A model generated the notes under the pieces. That model had not been told where the DNA came from, searched no databases, and saw only the letters and a program-made list of their open reading frames with translations. This document shows positions 11,782-23,094 of a DNA stretch of 64,000 nt, piece after piece. The position numbers and the translations under genes are program-made. Origin of the DNA: Parascedosporium putredinis (Eukaryota; Ascomycota; Sordariomycetes; Microascales; Microascaceae); assembly GCA_949357655.1 (NCBI GenBank), contig CASHTG010000012.1, forward strand, positions 1,178,001-1,242,000. The letters are read 5' to 3'. How positions within the stretch are numbered: the first letter of the stretch is position 1; each line of letters opens with the position of its first letter.

Positions 11782-13389
11782 ATGGTCGTCGGAACTGTCC
11801 TTGTCACCGGGTAAGTACCTCCTCCAAGAGAGCGGAGCTTTAAAAGTGCACAAAAGTAGCGATGGAGAAAACAGCCCGTGACGATATTGTCGCGGCGCAA
11901 CTACCAGGCAAACTAAACCCACGTCGCGCAATGATTATTATGCGCTCAAGCCCAGCTCAACCCCAGCTAACAGTCACATCTTTTTCGTAGAGGGACCGGC
12001 TACATTGGGTCCTTTACGGCCCTTACTCTCCTCGAGAACGACTATGACGTCGTCATCGTCGACAACCTTTACAACTCCTCCGAGGTCGCCGCAGACCGCA
12101 TCGAGCTTCTCTGTGGGCGACGTCCGGCGTTTTACAAGGTCGACGTGACCGACGAGGCGGGGCTCGACTCCGTCTTCGAGAAGCACCCCGCCATCGATAG
12201 CGTGATTCATTTCGCTGCTCTCAAGGTAGGCACCAGTTAGCCCTTTAGTCGATTCGCGTTGTATTTTTGCGCGTGAATCGATTAAAGAGAAAGAGACAAA
12301 AAAAAAAGAAAAACCTCCAGGACACTCGTCGAGAGCCGGTTTTCCTGGTGGCCAGCATGCGCCGACTTGTCGCATCGAGCACCGGTTCATCCGCAAGTGT
12401 TAACAAATCGAGTTTGTAGGCCGTTGGCGAGTCCGGAGAGATCCCCCTCGAGTACTATCGCGTCAATGTCGGCGGCACCATCTCCCTTCTCAGCTCCATG
12501 ACGAAGCACAACGTCTCCAACATCGTCTTCTCCTCCTCGGCCACGGTATATGGCGACGCCACCCGCTTCCCCAACATGATTCCTATCCCCGAGACGTGTC
12601 CCATCGGCCCGACGAATACCTATGGCCGTACCAAGTCTGTCGTTGAGATGGTCATCACCGACCACGTCGAGGCGCAGAGAAACAACCTGAAGAAGGCCGG
12701 CAAGCCTTTCGACCACTGGAATGCGGGCTTGCTGCGCTACTTCAACCCGTGCGGCGCCCACCCCAGCGGGATCATGGGAGAAGACCCCAGGGCGTGCCCT
12801 ACAACCTACTACCCTTGCTCGGAAAGGTCGCCACGGGCGAGAGGGACCAGCTGCTAGTCTTTGGTGATGGTGCGTATCCCCCACCCCCATCCAACCCTTT
12901 CGCCTTACCTCTCAAGCTCCCTTTACACGTCAAAGCATTGTAGACCAGGCCCTCCTACTAGCGCGCAATACCTTACTCACACCTATCATCCTCAGACTAC
13001 TCATCCCGGGACGGCACCGCCATCCGCGACTATATCCACGTGCTCGACCTCGCCAAGGGCCACCTCGTTGCCCTCAACTACCTCCGCGAGCAGCAGCCCG
13101 GCGTCAAGGCCGTTAACCTCGGCTCCGGCCGCGGCAGCACCGTCTTCGAGATCATCAACGCCTTTAGCGCCGTCGTCGGCCGCGATCTCCCTACAAGATT
13201 GTCGAGCGCCGCCAGGGCGATGTCCTCGATCTTACCGCCAACCCCGCCCTCGCAAACGAAATCCTGCACTGGAAGACGGAGCTCAGCATGGAGCAGGCTT
13301 GCGCAGACTTGTGGAAGTGGGTGAGTAACAACCCAAAGGGCTACAGGCAGGATCCACCATCCGAGCTATTGGAAGCTCTCAAGAAGTGA
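11782..13389 (+). CDS. GAL10: UDP-glucose 4-epimerase, four exons, two frame breaks
   Basis: Interconverts UDP-glucose and UDP-galactose (Leloir pathway, supply of UDP-galactose), an NAD-dependent short-chain dehydrogenase-type enzyme. Exons are 11782-11810, 11991-12225, 12420-12869 and 12996-13389; all three introns have GT...AG ends. The first intron splits the Rossmann glycine motif, which joins as VTGGTGYIGS. The catalytic Ser sits in SSSATVYG near residue 126, and Tyr and Lys in the TYGRTK motif at about 156 and 160. LLRYFNPCGAHPSG and RDYIHVLDLAKGH are further family blocks. One C is missing at 12784-12787 and one at 13188-13190; counting these gives 369 residues. There is no mutarotase domain, unlike the fused yeast Gal10, as usual for filamentous fungi. 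The gene is convergent with the oxidoreductase, 228 bp away. Confidence 0.92.
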
Positions 13390-13617
13390 ACCGCTGCGTC
13401 TATAGTCGGGCGCAATGGGGATCCAAGTACATACATATCAATGTCACAACTTGAAAATACTTAGAATAGAGTAGAATTGGGGTTTAATGGTTCGGTCTTG
13501 ATTCTTTTTATTTTTATTTTTTACACTCGCACCGTGAATATATCTCGTATCGTTCTACTACTGCCTTTCGCTCAGCCAACTCAAGTTGAGTCAGAAAGCA
13601 CCCAGAGGCCAGCCAGC

Positions 13618-14697
13618 TCAATCGCACTTGATCAACAACTTCCCAGTAGTCTTCCTCCCTTCTAGATCCTGGTGTGCCTTGGTGGCCTCTTCGAGCGAAT
13701 AGACATCGTGTACCTTGACAACCACCCTTCCAGCAACGACAAGGTCAAAAAGCACGCCCGCATACTTTTCAAATTCCGCGCGGGTGGCGACATAATTGTT
13801 CACAACGGGCCGGGCAACCTTGACATTCTTGGCACCAAGCCGAAGAATGTCAAAGGGAGGAACGGGTCCGGACTATAGCACATTTCTGTTAGCAACCCTT
13901 GCTCAACGAAAATGCGCAAACGCGCGCGCTAGGTTGGAATGAAGGCACGGAGCGTCCACTTACAGCATTTCCGAAAACAATCAGCGTTCCCTTGCGTGCA
14001 ATCATTTCAAGATCGCCGTCAAAGGTGGCCTTGCCGACACCATCGAAAATGACATCAACGCCATGCCCATCCGTGATGTCCTTAACCCTTTTCACCAGGT
14101 CTTCGTCCTTTGACTGGATGACCCACCCGGCCCCGTAGCTCTTGGCAAGTTCGCATTTCTCCTCTGTGCTCGCCGTCGCGATCACCTTTGCCCCAACGGC
14201 CTTGAGCATCTGCGTCAAAAGGCCACCCACGCCACCGGCCGCCGCGTGGACGAGCACCCAGTCGCCAGGTTGGACCCCACCAGCCTCGCGGACAAACGTC
14301 CATGCGGTAAGACCTTGAAGTAAGGTGGCTGCGGCTGTCTTCTCATCAACGCCCTCACGTAGTTTGACAACTTTATCAATGTTGGCAATGGTAAAATGGG
14401 CATAAGACCCATTATTGGAAAAATAAACGACCTTGTCCCCAACATTGATCCCGAAACGGTGGGGTGAACGGCGACGACAGTGCCAGAGCCCTCCCTGCCT
14501 GGCGTCAAAGGAAGCGGCGCCTTGTACAAGCCGGTACGGAAATATGTGTCAATAAAATTGACTCCAGCGTACGCATTCCGGACAAGCACTTCTCCCTCGC
14601 CCGGCTTGGGTACTGGAATGCTCTTTGTCTTCATCACGGTTGCGTCGCCGTGCTCATCGACCACGACGGCCTTCATCGTTGAAGGAGTTGGCGCCAT
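13618..14697 (-). CDS. Zeta-crystallin-type NADPH:quinone oxidoreductase, one intron, one frame break
   Basis: Medium-chain dehydrogenase/reductase family member that reduces quinones with NADPH; it lacks the zinc-binding residues of alcohol dehydrogenases. Exon 1 runs 14697-13964, the intron is 13963-13873 (GTAAGT, GCTAAC branch site, TAG), and exon 2 ends at TGA 13620-13618. The N-terminal GroES-like domain shows VLVRNAYAGVNFIDTYFRTG and TPGREGSGTVV; the cofactor domain has HAAAGGVGGLLTQ near residue 150 and DVIFDGVGKATF. One G is missing at 14450-14452; with it the protein is 329 residues, the usual size. An in-frame upstream ATG at 14862 would add 55 residues rich in Arg and hydroxyl residues, resembling a mitochondrial presequence, so the true start is open. 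Confidence 0.88.
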
Positions 14698-14862
14698 TTG
14701 TCTTACTGAGACTGTGAAGTCTCGAGAGAACCGATTTAAGAGCTGCGGTTTGTAACAAACGTGTGAGGTGGGTTCAAATCTCCGGAAAAGTATAGGGGAG
14801 AAGGTAATGTTGGTGGCTCTTAAAACGCTACCAGGAGTGCGATGGGCAGTTCGGATAATCAT

Positions 14863-16008
14863 GAAGTCGTCCAACAATTTATTTGTTTGGCCGAGGGTGA
14901 TGCCTTTTAGTTGGTGGGCAGGCAAGGAGGGTGGGACAGCAAGGAGGGGTAGCTCTGGGGAGCTTGGAAGCTTCACACATCGGAAGCTCACGCCGGGTTG
15001 TTGCGGGCGGGCGGGTGATCCATTATCCTATTATTCATCCGCTTCCTCCGATTCAGCTATGAGTGCAATGTTCCCTCAAATTGATTTATCACCGATTACC
15101 CGATCAAGAAATTGATGAGAAAGGGTACAGTCTACATGCTAGTCATCGCCACTAGTAACAGACCATCTCCTTCTTCGTCCCTTCCTTCTAACACTGATCA
15201 ACGACACGAACAAACACCCGCCGATGACGTAAGGATACTCGCGAATGGTGTCTTGACGGGAATACGGAGATTGGAAGATCAAAATACACCTAAACTCTAC
15301 TTTGCCCAGGGTTTCCCGTACATTTGTGCTCAGATCTTCAAGACTACCATTAAACTTACCTTTGACAGTAGGTCGATGTTGAGGGTTTGACAATGACTAG
15401 CTCCTCGACTTGCTCCGGGTGAAGAGATATAAGCTGGAGGGGTCCACGGATTGATCTGTTGAGAGGTTGTCCTGCGGAACTGCCTCGACGTCGTTGGCGG
15501 CTTTGATCCACGTCTTCATTGGCGTCAACCTCTAGAGCAGACTTGAGGAACTGGATAGAGCTGGATAGGGCTTGGAAACGTCACACAAAGGGCACGCATC
15601 TTGTTATACTAAACACCCTACAAAGAAGAATTTTGTTATACATGCAAGTTATTATCTTACACTATTCCACAGCTCTAGAAACATGTGCTGAGAGGGATAA
15701 AATGGATGTCTACAAGTCCCCCATTCCAACTCCGCTTTTCCCTGAAGTACAAGGGGCGATAGATAGCCTTGGCTGTTTGTCAACCAAGCCAAGCTCCTCT
15801 TCATCGTCAATGTTGTGAGACTCGCCAATCTCATTCCATCTTGTCCATCTCGAAATGTACACGGCCTTCACCACGAGGCCAAGCGGCTTACACCAGGGAG
15901 ATGATCCCCAAAACACGGTGTCCTGGCATCCGTGAGGGATTGCGAACCTCGAAAGCGCCACACCTCCCCATCTTTAAGTCACGCCCGCAGACGCATCATA
16001 TTGCTTTC
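14863..16008. other. Intergenic region upstream of the oxidoreductase
   Basis: This region lies between the oxidoreductase 5' end and the 3' end of the mL44 gene. Open frames reach at most about 100 codons, overlap each other on both strands and show no family signature, so I annotate none. Confidence 0.5.
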
Positions 16009-17290
16009 TTACAGCATTACCTCGCCAATATCAACGTACGGGGCTTGCCAAGCTTTCGCTCCCTCGACCAGCATGTCGCTCGGTACGCGGGGTTCTGCGC
16101 TCGGACTATACAGGTACCAGGCCTTCAGGGCGTTCATTGAGGCCTTCCACCTGGCAAAGTTGAGGCTGGGGCCTACACCTTCTCCGAGCTTGTCCTTGCC
16201 GCTGTAGATGCCAACGACGTAAACCGGGGTCCTCGATAAACGTCCAGTTTCGCTTTCTAGGCGCGCGACGGGCCGATCAAAACCTTCTCTAGCACAGAGC
16301 TTGGAGAGTTCGATGAGAGGGGCGTGGAAAGTGAACATCTTGTCTACTTCAAGGTTGCGCGAGAGGATGTGGGCCTTGACAAATGCCTTGGCCATCTCTC
16401 GGCCACAGTGGAGGTAGATGGAGCCAACAAGGGCTCGGACGAAGCCTGAGTAGGCGTTATTCCGGAGGAACTCGTATTGTGTCTTCTTTTCGGCAATAAT
16501 TGCGCTGGGTAGCTGGGGAGTAGAAGAGTTCTCCTTGTGCTGGTTAACGTGAACGGTGTCGCCGAAGGGGTCGTCATAGATGACTCGGCTGCTCCAGCCT
16601 CGCCGCCATTTGAACTTGTCAAGTTTGTTTGCCTCCGTACGCACATATCCCCACATTTGATGAGTGACGCTCTTCGAGATGTCGTCGGACCATTGGAGAA
16701 GACCGGGATCTACCTCCCCGCCAGGGGCCGCAGCGCTTTCCACGCCCCACCCCTTGCCGACGTGATAAAGGGATTCGCTGCCAGCGTATCCGCGCATAGC
16801 CTCGAAGAGGACAGACATTGGGAGCCTAGGGTATTTCGCGATGAGCCATTCCGAGGCATGGTAGTTGATGACTGTGCCGCCGAGGTAGGCAAGGCGGAGA
16901 TTGTTGAAGCTAGGATTCTCATCGGCGGTAGGATCAACTAATGCGCGAGCAAGAGTCTGAAGTGGGAGTTTTGAGGAGAGGCAAAGACGTGCGTGGAGCG
17001 CGGCGAGCTTTGCAGACTCGAGGGCCGCTTCAGGAAGGGGTGACGGATATGGGCTTTGGCTACCCTCAACGGTAGGGGTCAAGTGTTCCGCCGCAGCCGA
17101 GCCGGGGAGAGATCTCAGGAGGTTCTACAACGGGAGAATCGCCGGGTATCGCCGTGGTAGACTGGAGGCGGATTGGGATCAGAGACTGCTGTGGTCTCAC
17201 CTGCCTCGCGGTGAGGCAGGGTCGACATCGGATTTGCGACTGGGCCTGGGTCAGTTGACCAGACCAGCGTTCCAGCCTTAACCGTTTCAT
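16009..17290 (-). CDS. MRPL3: Mitochondrial large-subunit ribosomal protein mL44 (Mrpl3), one frame break
   Basis: A structural protein of the mitochondrial 54S subunit that derives from RNase III but has lost catalysis. Translation starts at 17290 with an Arg-rich, acid-free leader (MKRLRLERWSG...) ending near RLQSTT, a mitochondrial targeting presequence. The RNase III-like domain follows with RLAYLGGTVINYHASEWL, an EFLRNNAYSGFVRALVGSIYLHCG segment and IELSKLCAREG; the double-stranded RNA-binding-like C-terminus includes ARWKASMNALKAWYLY. The stop is TAA 16011-16009. A frame break near 17100 (an extra C in a CCCC run, or two missing) separates the presequence from the body; after it the protein is 426 residues. 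The start lies 383 bp from the divergent small TM protein gene. Confidence 0.88.
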
Positions 17291-17673
17291 TGAAAACGGT
17301 TTATTGTGACCGGAAGGATCACGGCCACCAACTTAGATGCGTATGGGAGGGCGAAAGGGAAGGTGTGGTGATGAGAACCTCTGGTTGCATGACAAGGCCC
17401 AAAGGGGATAGCGAAAAAAGTTTCCTTCAAAGTCGTGTGCACCAGGAGCTGAGGCGCGACAGACACGGGTGAAAAGAATATTGATGGGGTTTAGGCGGTA
17501 TTTTGCCGAATGTGTGGCCTGGCCTCGCCGTTGCCACCATCAGACCAATCAGAGATAGGCCAATTTTGGTTCGAGGAGATCCCAGAATTGAACCAGCGAC
17601 ATCACCAAATTCCTCATCTCCCTCATCTTCCGTGGTCAGCAACACGAATACTTGACTTGAGGATACCGTAAAT
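17291..17673. promoter_or_regulatory. Shared 383-bp divergent promoter region
   Basis: The start codons of mL44 (minus) and of the 91-residue TM protein (plus) are separated by only 383 bp, so the two genes must share promoter space. I see no clear TATA box. That the region co-regulates two mitochondrial genes is an inference from spacing and predicted location. Confidence 0.45.
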
Positions 17674-18145
17674 ATGGTAAGTGCTTGTTATTATCAATTG
17701 ACTCAATTGTTGTTCCGGAGCTAACGCCTCTTTCGCAGGGTGGTCACGTCAACAAGATTCCGTGAGTCGATGCATTGAGAGAGAACCCGAGCAACCCTGA
17801 AACCCTCACCTAACAAGTCTGCAAAGATACCCCAAGCATGTCTGGTCACCTGCGGGTGGTTGGTACAGCCAGCCTGCGAACTGGAAGAGGAACACCTTTG
17901 TCCTCGGCGCTGCGGTGTTTGGCATCACCTGCGTAATATGGAAGATCAGCGCGGAGAAGGAGCAGTTCGCCCACAGGCCGGAGCCCGAACGTTTCTATCC
18001 TAGCCGAGGGTTCGTTTTTCCCGAAATTTCCACACTTCTCTTTGTAACCTGGAAGCTAATGGTTCGCGAAACCGATAGTTGGAATAGACAGTTGATCAAC
18101 TGGCAGAAGGAGGACAAGTTGAAGGCCGAGCAGAAGAGCGAATAA
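17674..18145 (+). CDS. Small single-TM protein, possibly a complex I accessory subunit; four exons
   Basis: Four exons encode 91 residues without any frame break: an ATG-only exon (17674-17676), 17739-17761, 17827-18009 and 18079-18145. All introns are GT...AG with CTAAC/CTAAT branch sites. The protein starts MGGHVNKIP, continues with a Trp/Pro-rich stretch (KHVWSPAGGWY, QPANWKRN), has one TM segment (TFVLGAAVFGITCVIWKI) and ends in a charged tail after FYPSRGWNRQ. Length, topology and the conserved-looking HVWSPxGGWY block recall small fungal inner-membrane accessory subunits of NADH:ubiquinone oxidoreductase, but I cannot name the subunit with confidence. The acceptor of intron 2 could instead lie nine bases upstream, adding three residues. 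Confidence 0.7.
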
Positions 18146-19016
18146 TCGACCGGAAAATAGGGCGACAATTGTACATTTATAGAAGAAAAACATACTGATT
18201 GGATTCCATTCCATTTCATTCTTGAGCCTTTTACAGAACACCATGTCCCGCCGTGAATCTGGGATACCGGTGCGCGTGTTGTACCCCTGACCTTTCTACA
18301 ACCGAAGAACGAGATAGCGTGAGTATACATCAACTGATGTAATGACGAAAGGCTAGCTCATGCGCCGGCCATATCTACCACTAAAGTGCATACTACCTCT
18401 CAAGATACGAAAACAAGCTGGTGTTCTGCGATACTTGTGGGCAAAACCTCCCACTCTCCGGTATACTGTATCCCCAAGCCATTGGCCCATTTTACGACGA
18501 AGAGACGGTACGTAAGACGAAAGATATAGAACGGTATGTTTTCTGAACACTGATTATGATTATGAAGAAGGAAACAAAGGTGCTGGTTTAAAGAAGAGTG
18601 TGAGGTTATGTTTTAAGCAGGACCATACAGGCGTGTAACTGAGTGACGCAGTGCTGAAGCCAATTTTCAGCCGAAGGGACCTCTTCACAGCATCACCGTT
18701 GAGACAATTCTTTGAACAAACAAAAAAGAATTCTTCGTAGCATACATGAACCAATTGATCTATAGTATTATCTACTGACCGTTTACTCCCAAAGCGCCTC
18801 GCCCAGTCCTTCGCGAAGCCATCGAGTTTAGTAGGTGTTCCCACCCATAAGAGGGTGAGCCGATATTCTGCCGAGGGGCAGTTTTTTGATGATCCGAAAC
18901 AAGCCCACTCTCATGAACGAAATAACCCTTCAAAGCCACAGCCAGCGGGAATTGGCTCGCGCTGGGTCACTTGAACTCGCTTGCAAATCTGCATAGGCCA
19001 CACACTGATTTCTGCC
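18146..19016. other. Intergenic region before the DHODH gene
   Basis: Between the 3' end of the small TM protein gene and the DHODH start there is no frame with recognisable similarity. The longest (about 94 codons, minus, 18560-18844) has no family hallmark. I see no structured RNA. Confidence 0.5.
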
Positions 19017-20418
19017 ATGTCGTTCGCTGCCCTTCGTTCTCGAGGCGCCCTCGGGGTTTCCGTGCAAGCCTCTCCCCCAAGGCGCCGGCTGCCCCACGTC
19101 GATATGCCTCAACCCAGTCTTCCAGCGCGGGAGGCGGCTTCAAAGTCCTGCTCTATGGAGCCGCTACGGTTGTCGTCGCAGGTGCGGGATATATATACTT
19201 TACCGACACGCGCTCCGCCTTCCACCGCTTCGTCGTGCCTCCCATGCTCGAACAATTTTCCCCGACGCCGAAGATGCCCACCACGCGGGAGTGAGCTGGA
19301 TGAAGCTGTCCTACAAGCTCGGCTTGCATACTCGCGAGAGGGCGGGCCCTCGCCAGCTCCGACGAACCTAGTCTCGCCGTTCGCGTGCACAATACCACGC
19401 TCGACAACCCCATCGGTATCAGCGCCGGCCTCGACAAGGACGCCGCAATCCCCGACGCCCTCTTCGCCCTCGGCGCGGGCATCGTCGAGGTTGGCGGCTG
19501 CACGCCCAAGCCCCAGCCCGGCAACGCGAGACCCAGATGTTGGAGGACCCCGACCATCGACGGAATGGTGAACTGTTACGGCCTAAACTCGCTCGGCGCA
19601 GACGCCATGGCCAGAACGCTCCGCGAGCGGGTACGAATCTATGCACGATCCCACGGCATCACGGAGGAGGACGTCCTGAGCGGCAGAGCCGGCGTCCCGG
19701 TGGGAAGCTTACTGCCCGGCCGTCTCCTCTGCGTCCAAGTCGCCAAGAACAAGGACACGAGCGAGCAGGACGCTGCTTCCGATTACGCATTTTGCGCCAG
19801 CAGACTCGCGCGCTACGCCGACGTCATCGTGGTCAACGTCAGCAGCCCCAACACCGCTGGCCTCCGGGACCTGCAATCCGGCGACAAGCTTGTCGGCCTC
19901 TTGGGCGCTGTCGTCCAGGCGGTTGAGACGTCCACCAAGGGCGTGCGCGCCACCCCGCCCAAGGTCATGGTCAAGGTCTCCCCGACGAGGATGACGAGTC
20001 TCAAGTAAAGGACATTGTTCGCGCTGTGTGGGAAAGCGGGGTTGATGGGGTTATTGTCGGAAACACCACGAAGCGCAAGCTAGAGGCTGTGCCCGCAGGC
20101 GTTGCCATCACTAACAAGGAAAAGTCTATCTTGATGATGCCGGATGGCGGCTTCTCTGGCCCCTCGATGTACAACCGCACTCTCGAGCTCGTCAAGAAGT
20201 ATAGGAAATGGATTGACGTCCCTGCCTTCAAGGATAAGGAAAGGAAGGTCATCTTTGCCAGTGGTGGACTCACTAACGGAAAAGAAGCCCTGGAGCTCCA
20301 GAACGCCGGAGCGGATGTGGCCATGCTCTACACAAACTTGGTCTACGGCGGTGCAGGAACTGTCACACGGATAAAGGATGAGATGAAAAATGAGATCAAG
20401 GGCGTCAAGAAGGAGTAA
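19017..20418 (+). CDS. URA9: Dihydroorotate dehydrogenase, class 2, mitochondrial; four frame breaks
   Basis: Oxidises dihydroorotate to orotate in pyrimidine synthesis, passing electrons to ubiquinone at the inner mitochondrial membrane. The start is MSFAALRSRGALG at 19017; an Arg/Ser/Ala-rich presequence and one TM segment (LLYGAATVVVAGAGYIYF, about residues 47-64) precede the enzyme. Class 2 features: GISAGLDKDAAIPDALF, GCTPKPQPGN, a YGLNSLG block, the active-site Ser loop VVNVSSPNTAGLRDLQ, KVMVKVSP, and the C-terminal FMN-phosphate site FASGGLTNGKEA and LYTNLVYGGAG. No intron is needed. Breaks lie at 19049-19053, 19259-19263 and 19980-19983 (one base missing each) and 19340-19347 (one extra or two missing). 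Corrected length is 467 residues, ending at TAA 20416-20418. Convergent with the phospholipase gene, 263 bp away. Confidence 0.92.
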
Positions 20419-20681
20419 AGAAAAAAATCATAAAAAGTTTTTTGTTAGATCATGTACACACATAGGCTTTAGATGGATCGGTTATTTGCACAAGGTTATA
20501 TACGCGAGTTACAAACAAAACATGCCCTTGAGAATTGTGAGAGAAGCAACATGTGTGAGTTTGATGTTATTACAATTTATCGCTTCAACACTAATCTACT
20601 AGATCTATCCATCTTTGAAGAACGCCAGGCTACTGCTAACTCAAAATTTTTGGAAACACACATTATACAGAGCGCAGTTGA

Positions 20682-23094
20682 TCAGCTAAAAAGGTCGCCT
20701 TCGCCGAGTTTATGGGCTTGTCCTTTCCTTACCAACCGCCGGTAATATTTGTCCTTCTGCTTAGCCTCCTTCAATTCGCGCTCCCTCTTCTTTCGTTCGT
20801 AGATGGCCCTGACACATTTCCTAATTTGATCTTTCCCTTCGTCGTAGTTCGCTTTCGCAAGGGAGGAGACGGCGTCTACCTGCTCCGGGCCATAGATGAA
20901 GTTCCAGGTGGACAGGTACTCGGTAGTGCCTGGATTAACGCCCGGCACTTGTGGGTTTGGAAGCAGCGGGAGATAGATGACAGCCAGACCGGCGGTTGGA
21001 GATGATAACAAAGACCAAGATTCATCCGATGCATCCAAGGCTTTGCTTGGCGGGGAGGGAGCTCGACCGCTCTTGCGTGCTTCCCACCCAGACCGTACAG
21101 TATCCAAGGTCTTTTGATGCCTTTTCGACCTTCTCGGCCTCAGGTGATTGCCTTCCGGAGTGCGGCGTATTTCCAACTTCCTCCGAGGTTGCTTGGTCGG
21201 CCTGAGCCTTTGCAAGCTTCATATCAGCCTCGGCCGGGGTTGCTGCCACTGACTTGTCCAAGTCCCGTTCCGTCTTTTCCAAAGAGTCTTGTTCCTTTGG
21301 CCATCCGACGCCAACCGGCCATCCTTTTATCCCCCTTTGCCTGGCGTACCCATCGGTAACAGCGAGCCAGTTATCCTGCTTGATGTCGGCTGAGTTATCA
21401 AATGCGATGATAACATCGACATCTCGGCCGGGCCGAAGAAGCGGGTAGATGGGGAGGTTGTTAGACATCCCGGCATCCATGAGCTGCAGTGTTTGATTCC
21501 GTAGCAAGCTATCCGGCGTCGTCTTCGCCAACTTCCCGTACATGCCGTAGGCGAAGTTGGGAAGAGAAGCTGGTTCAATAGGATGGACCTTGCTCAGGTC
21601 GTCGCTCTTCCCCGAAATTAGATCATCAATGGCACCGAACCCAGCGAGCCCCTTCATGATAGGGCGCACTTCTTGGTAGTAGTGGCTGAGCGTGGCGCAA
21701 AAGGCGCTTCCAAAGATGCCCATTAACAACGGCATCCGGAGTTCCGGCTGATGCACGCCGTTGTCGGGCAGCACGTCGCTGCCGTTATTGAACTTCCTGC
21801 CCATCGCCCACGTCGGGATGCCCGCGCACAGCTCCTCGCAAAAGAATTCATACGGCGTAATCTCGAACCATTGAAACCACGATTCCCTCTTTGCCTGTTC
21901 CTTGGCGTCTTCGGGGGCGGAAGGTGCCAATGGGGACGAGTTAGAGGGGCCTCGGGAATTTCGTGCCGGACAGCGGTGTAAATGGGTAGAGGGTTTTGTC
22001 CGAATTTTACGTAGTCTCTCTGATTCGAGATTTTCAGGTCTGCATCGTTGGCCTCGAGGTCGCCAACCGGCACAAATAGTCGGGCGGCTAATAGAAGCCC
22101 ATAGATATCAACCAGACCGACGGTCGCACCACTCGAGCCCCATAACTTTTCTACTAAGCCACGTAGTAGGTACTTGTCAGTCGGTGCAGAAATAAGGGTC
22201 TGGAGGGCACTAGGCGGATATGCGATGTGGATTCCGGTGCGGCCTTTGAGGTGGTTGAGGACCCGCTGGATGCTGCATTGGCCAAGGGACGAAAAGTTGA
22301 TGGCTTGCAACCAGCATGAGCCACTGACGCCCGCCGTGTACGTGACGCAGTCGAGCAGACCGTCCTGTTCAGCGGCAAGGAGTGATCCGGTGCCGGCAAC
22401 AAGCGCCCTCAAGCCCCCTCCCGATCCGCACACCGCTATCGTGGGGATGTCGTCTGGGTGCACGTCTTTTTCGTCGAGCCCGAGGTAATTGGCAAGCGCA
22501 AACCGCACAACCTGCCTTCTCCTCTCAAGGAAGTTTTCTCTTCCTCACATAGGGAGTTGGAGACCCTGACGTGTGCCGAGTAGCAAATTTCCGGGTTGCG
22601 CTCGGGGTCTTGGGCCTCGTGCCACATCTCGTCCGCGAGCGAGCCCGGTTTGTCGGATAGGTCATCTTGAAGTTTCAGAAAATAACCGGAGACGATTTTT
22701 GTCCATTCGGGAAGGATGTAGTCCACAATCTTTTCGGCGAGCGGGCTCCATTCGATTTCCGGTAGGTCAGGAAGGTCGGGGAGGTCCGGTAAGCTGCCGG
22801 TGATCCCGGACAGGGCGGATTCCTGGTTTGGGGTAGGTTCCTGGACCGCGGCCTCAGGCTTAGAAGACTCCTGGATAACCTGAGGGTGGGCGCTTGATTT
22901 CTCTTCTTGAACGCGAGGGGAAACCAAGAGCCATGTGAGAGCGCCTGTCGTGATTACAACTGCTGGCCCCTTGGCTATCCAGCCTTGAGGCTTCCTGCTG
23001 CTGGTGAAGAGCCGGCGACGGAGTCCGTAAGGTTGGCGGGGCCGGTGGCCAACCTTGTACGGCGCATGAGCGCTGCAATGCGAGTCTGAAGCAT
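20682..23094 (-). CDS. cPLA2-like phospholipase/lysophospholipase with N-terminal membrane anchor; four frame breaks
   Basis: Serine hydrolase of the cytosolic phospholipase A2 family. The start at 23094 opens an Arg-rich leader (MLQTRIAALMRRTRLATG), soon followed by a hydrophobic segment (AVVITTGALTWLLV, about residues 45-60) and a Pro/Glu-rich linker with LPDLPDLPDLPE. The catalytic domain shows the oxyanion-hole motif CGSGGGLRALVAGTG near residue 225, the nucleophile motif AGVSGSCW near 255 and the catalytic Asp in LMDAGMSNNLP near 540. A charged, helical C-terminus (ERKKRERELKEAKQKDKYYRR) ends at TGA 20684-20682. Frame breaks: 22982-22984, 22534-22537 and 21946-21949 (one base missing each) and 21049-21052 (one extra). 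Corrected length is 804 residues without introns. The leader and TM segment suggest a mitochondrial or other membrane location; that is inference. Confidence 0.85.
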
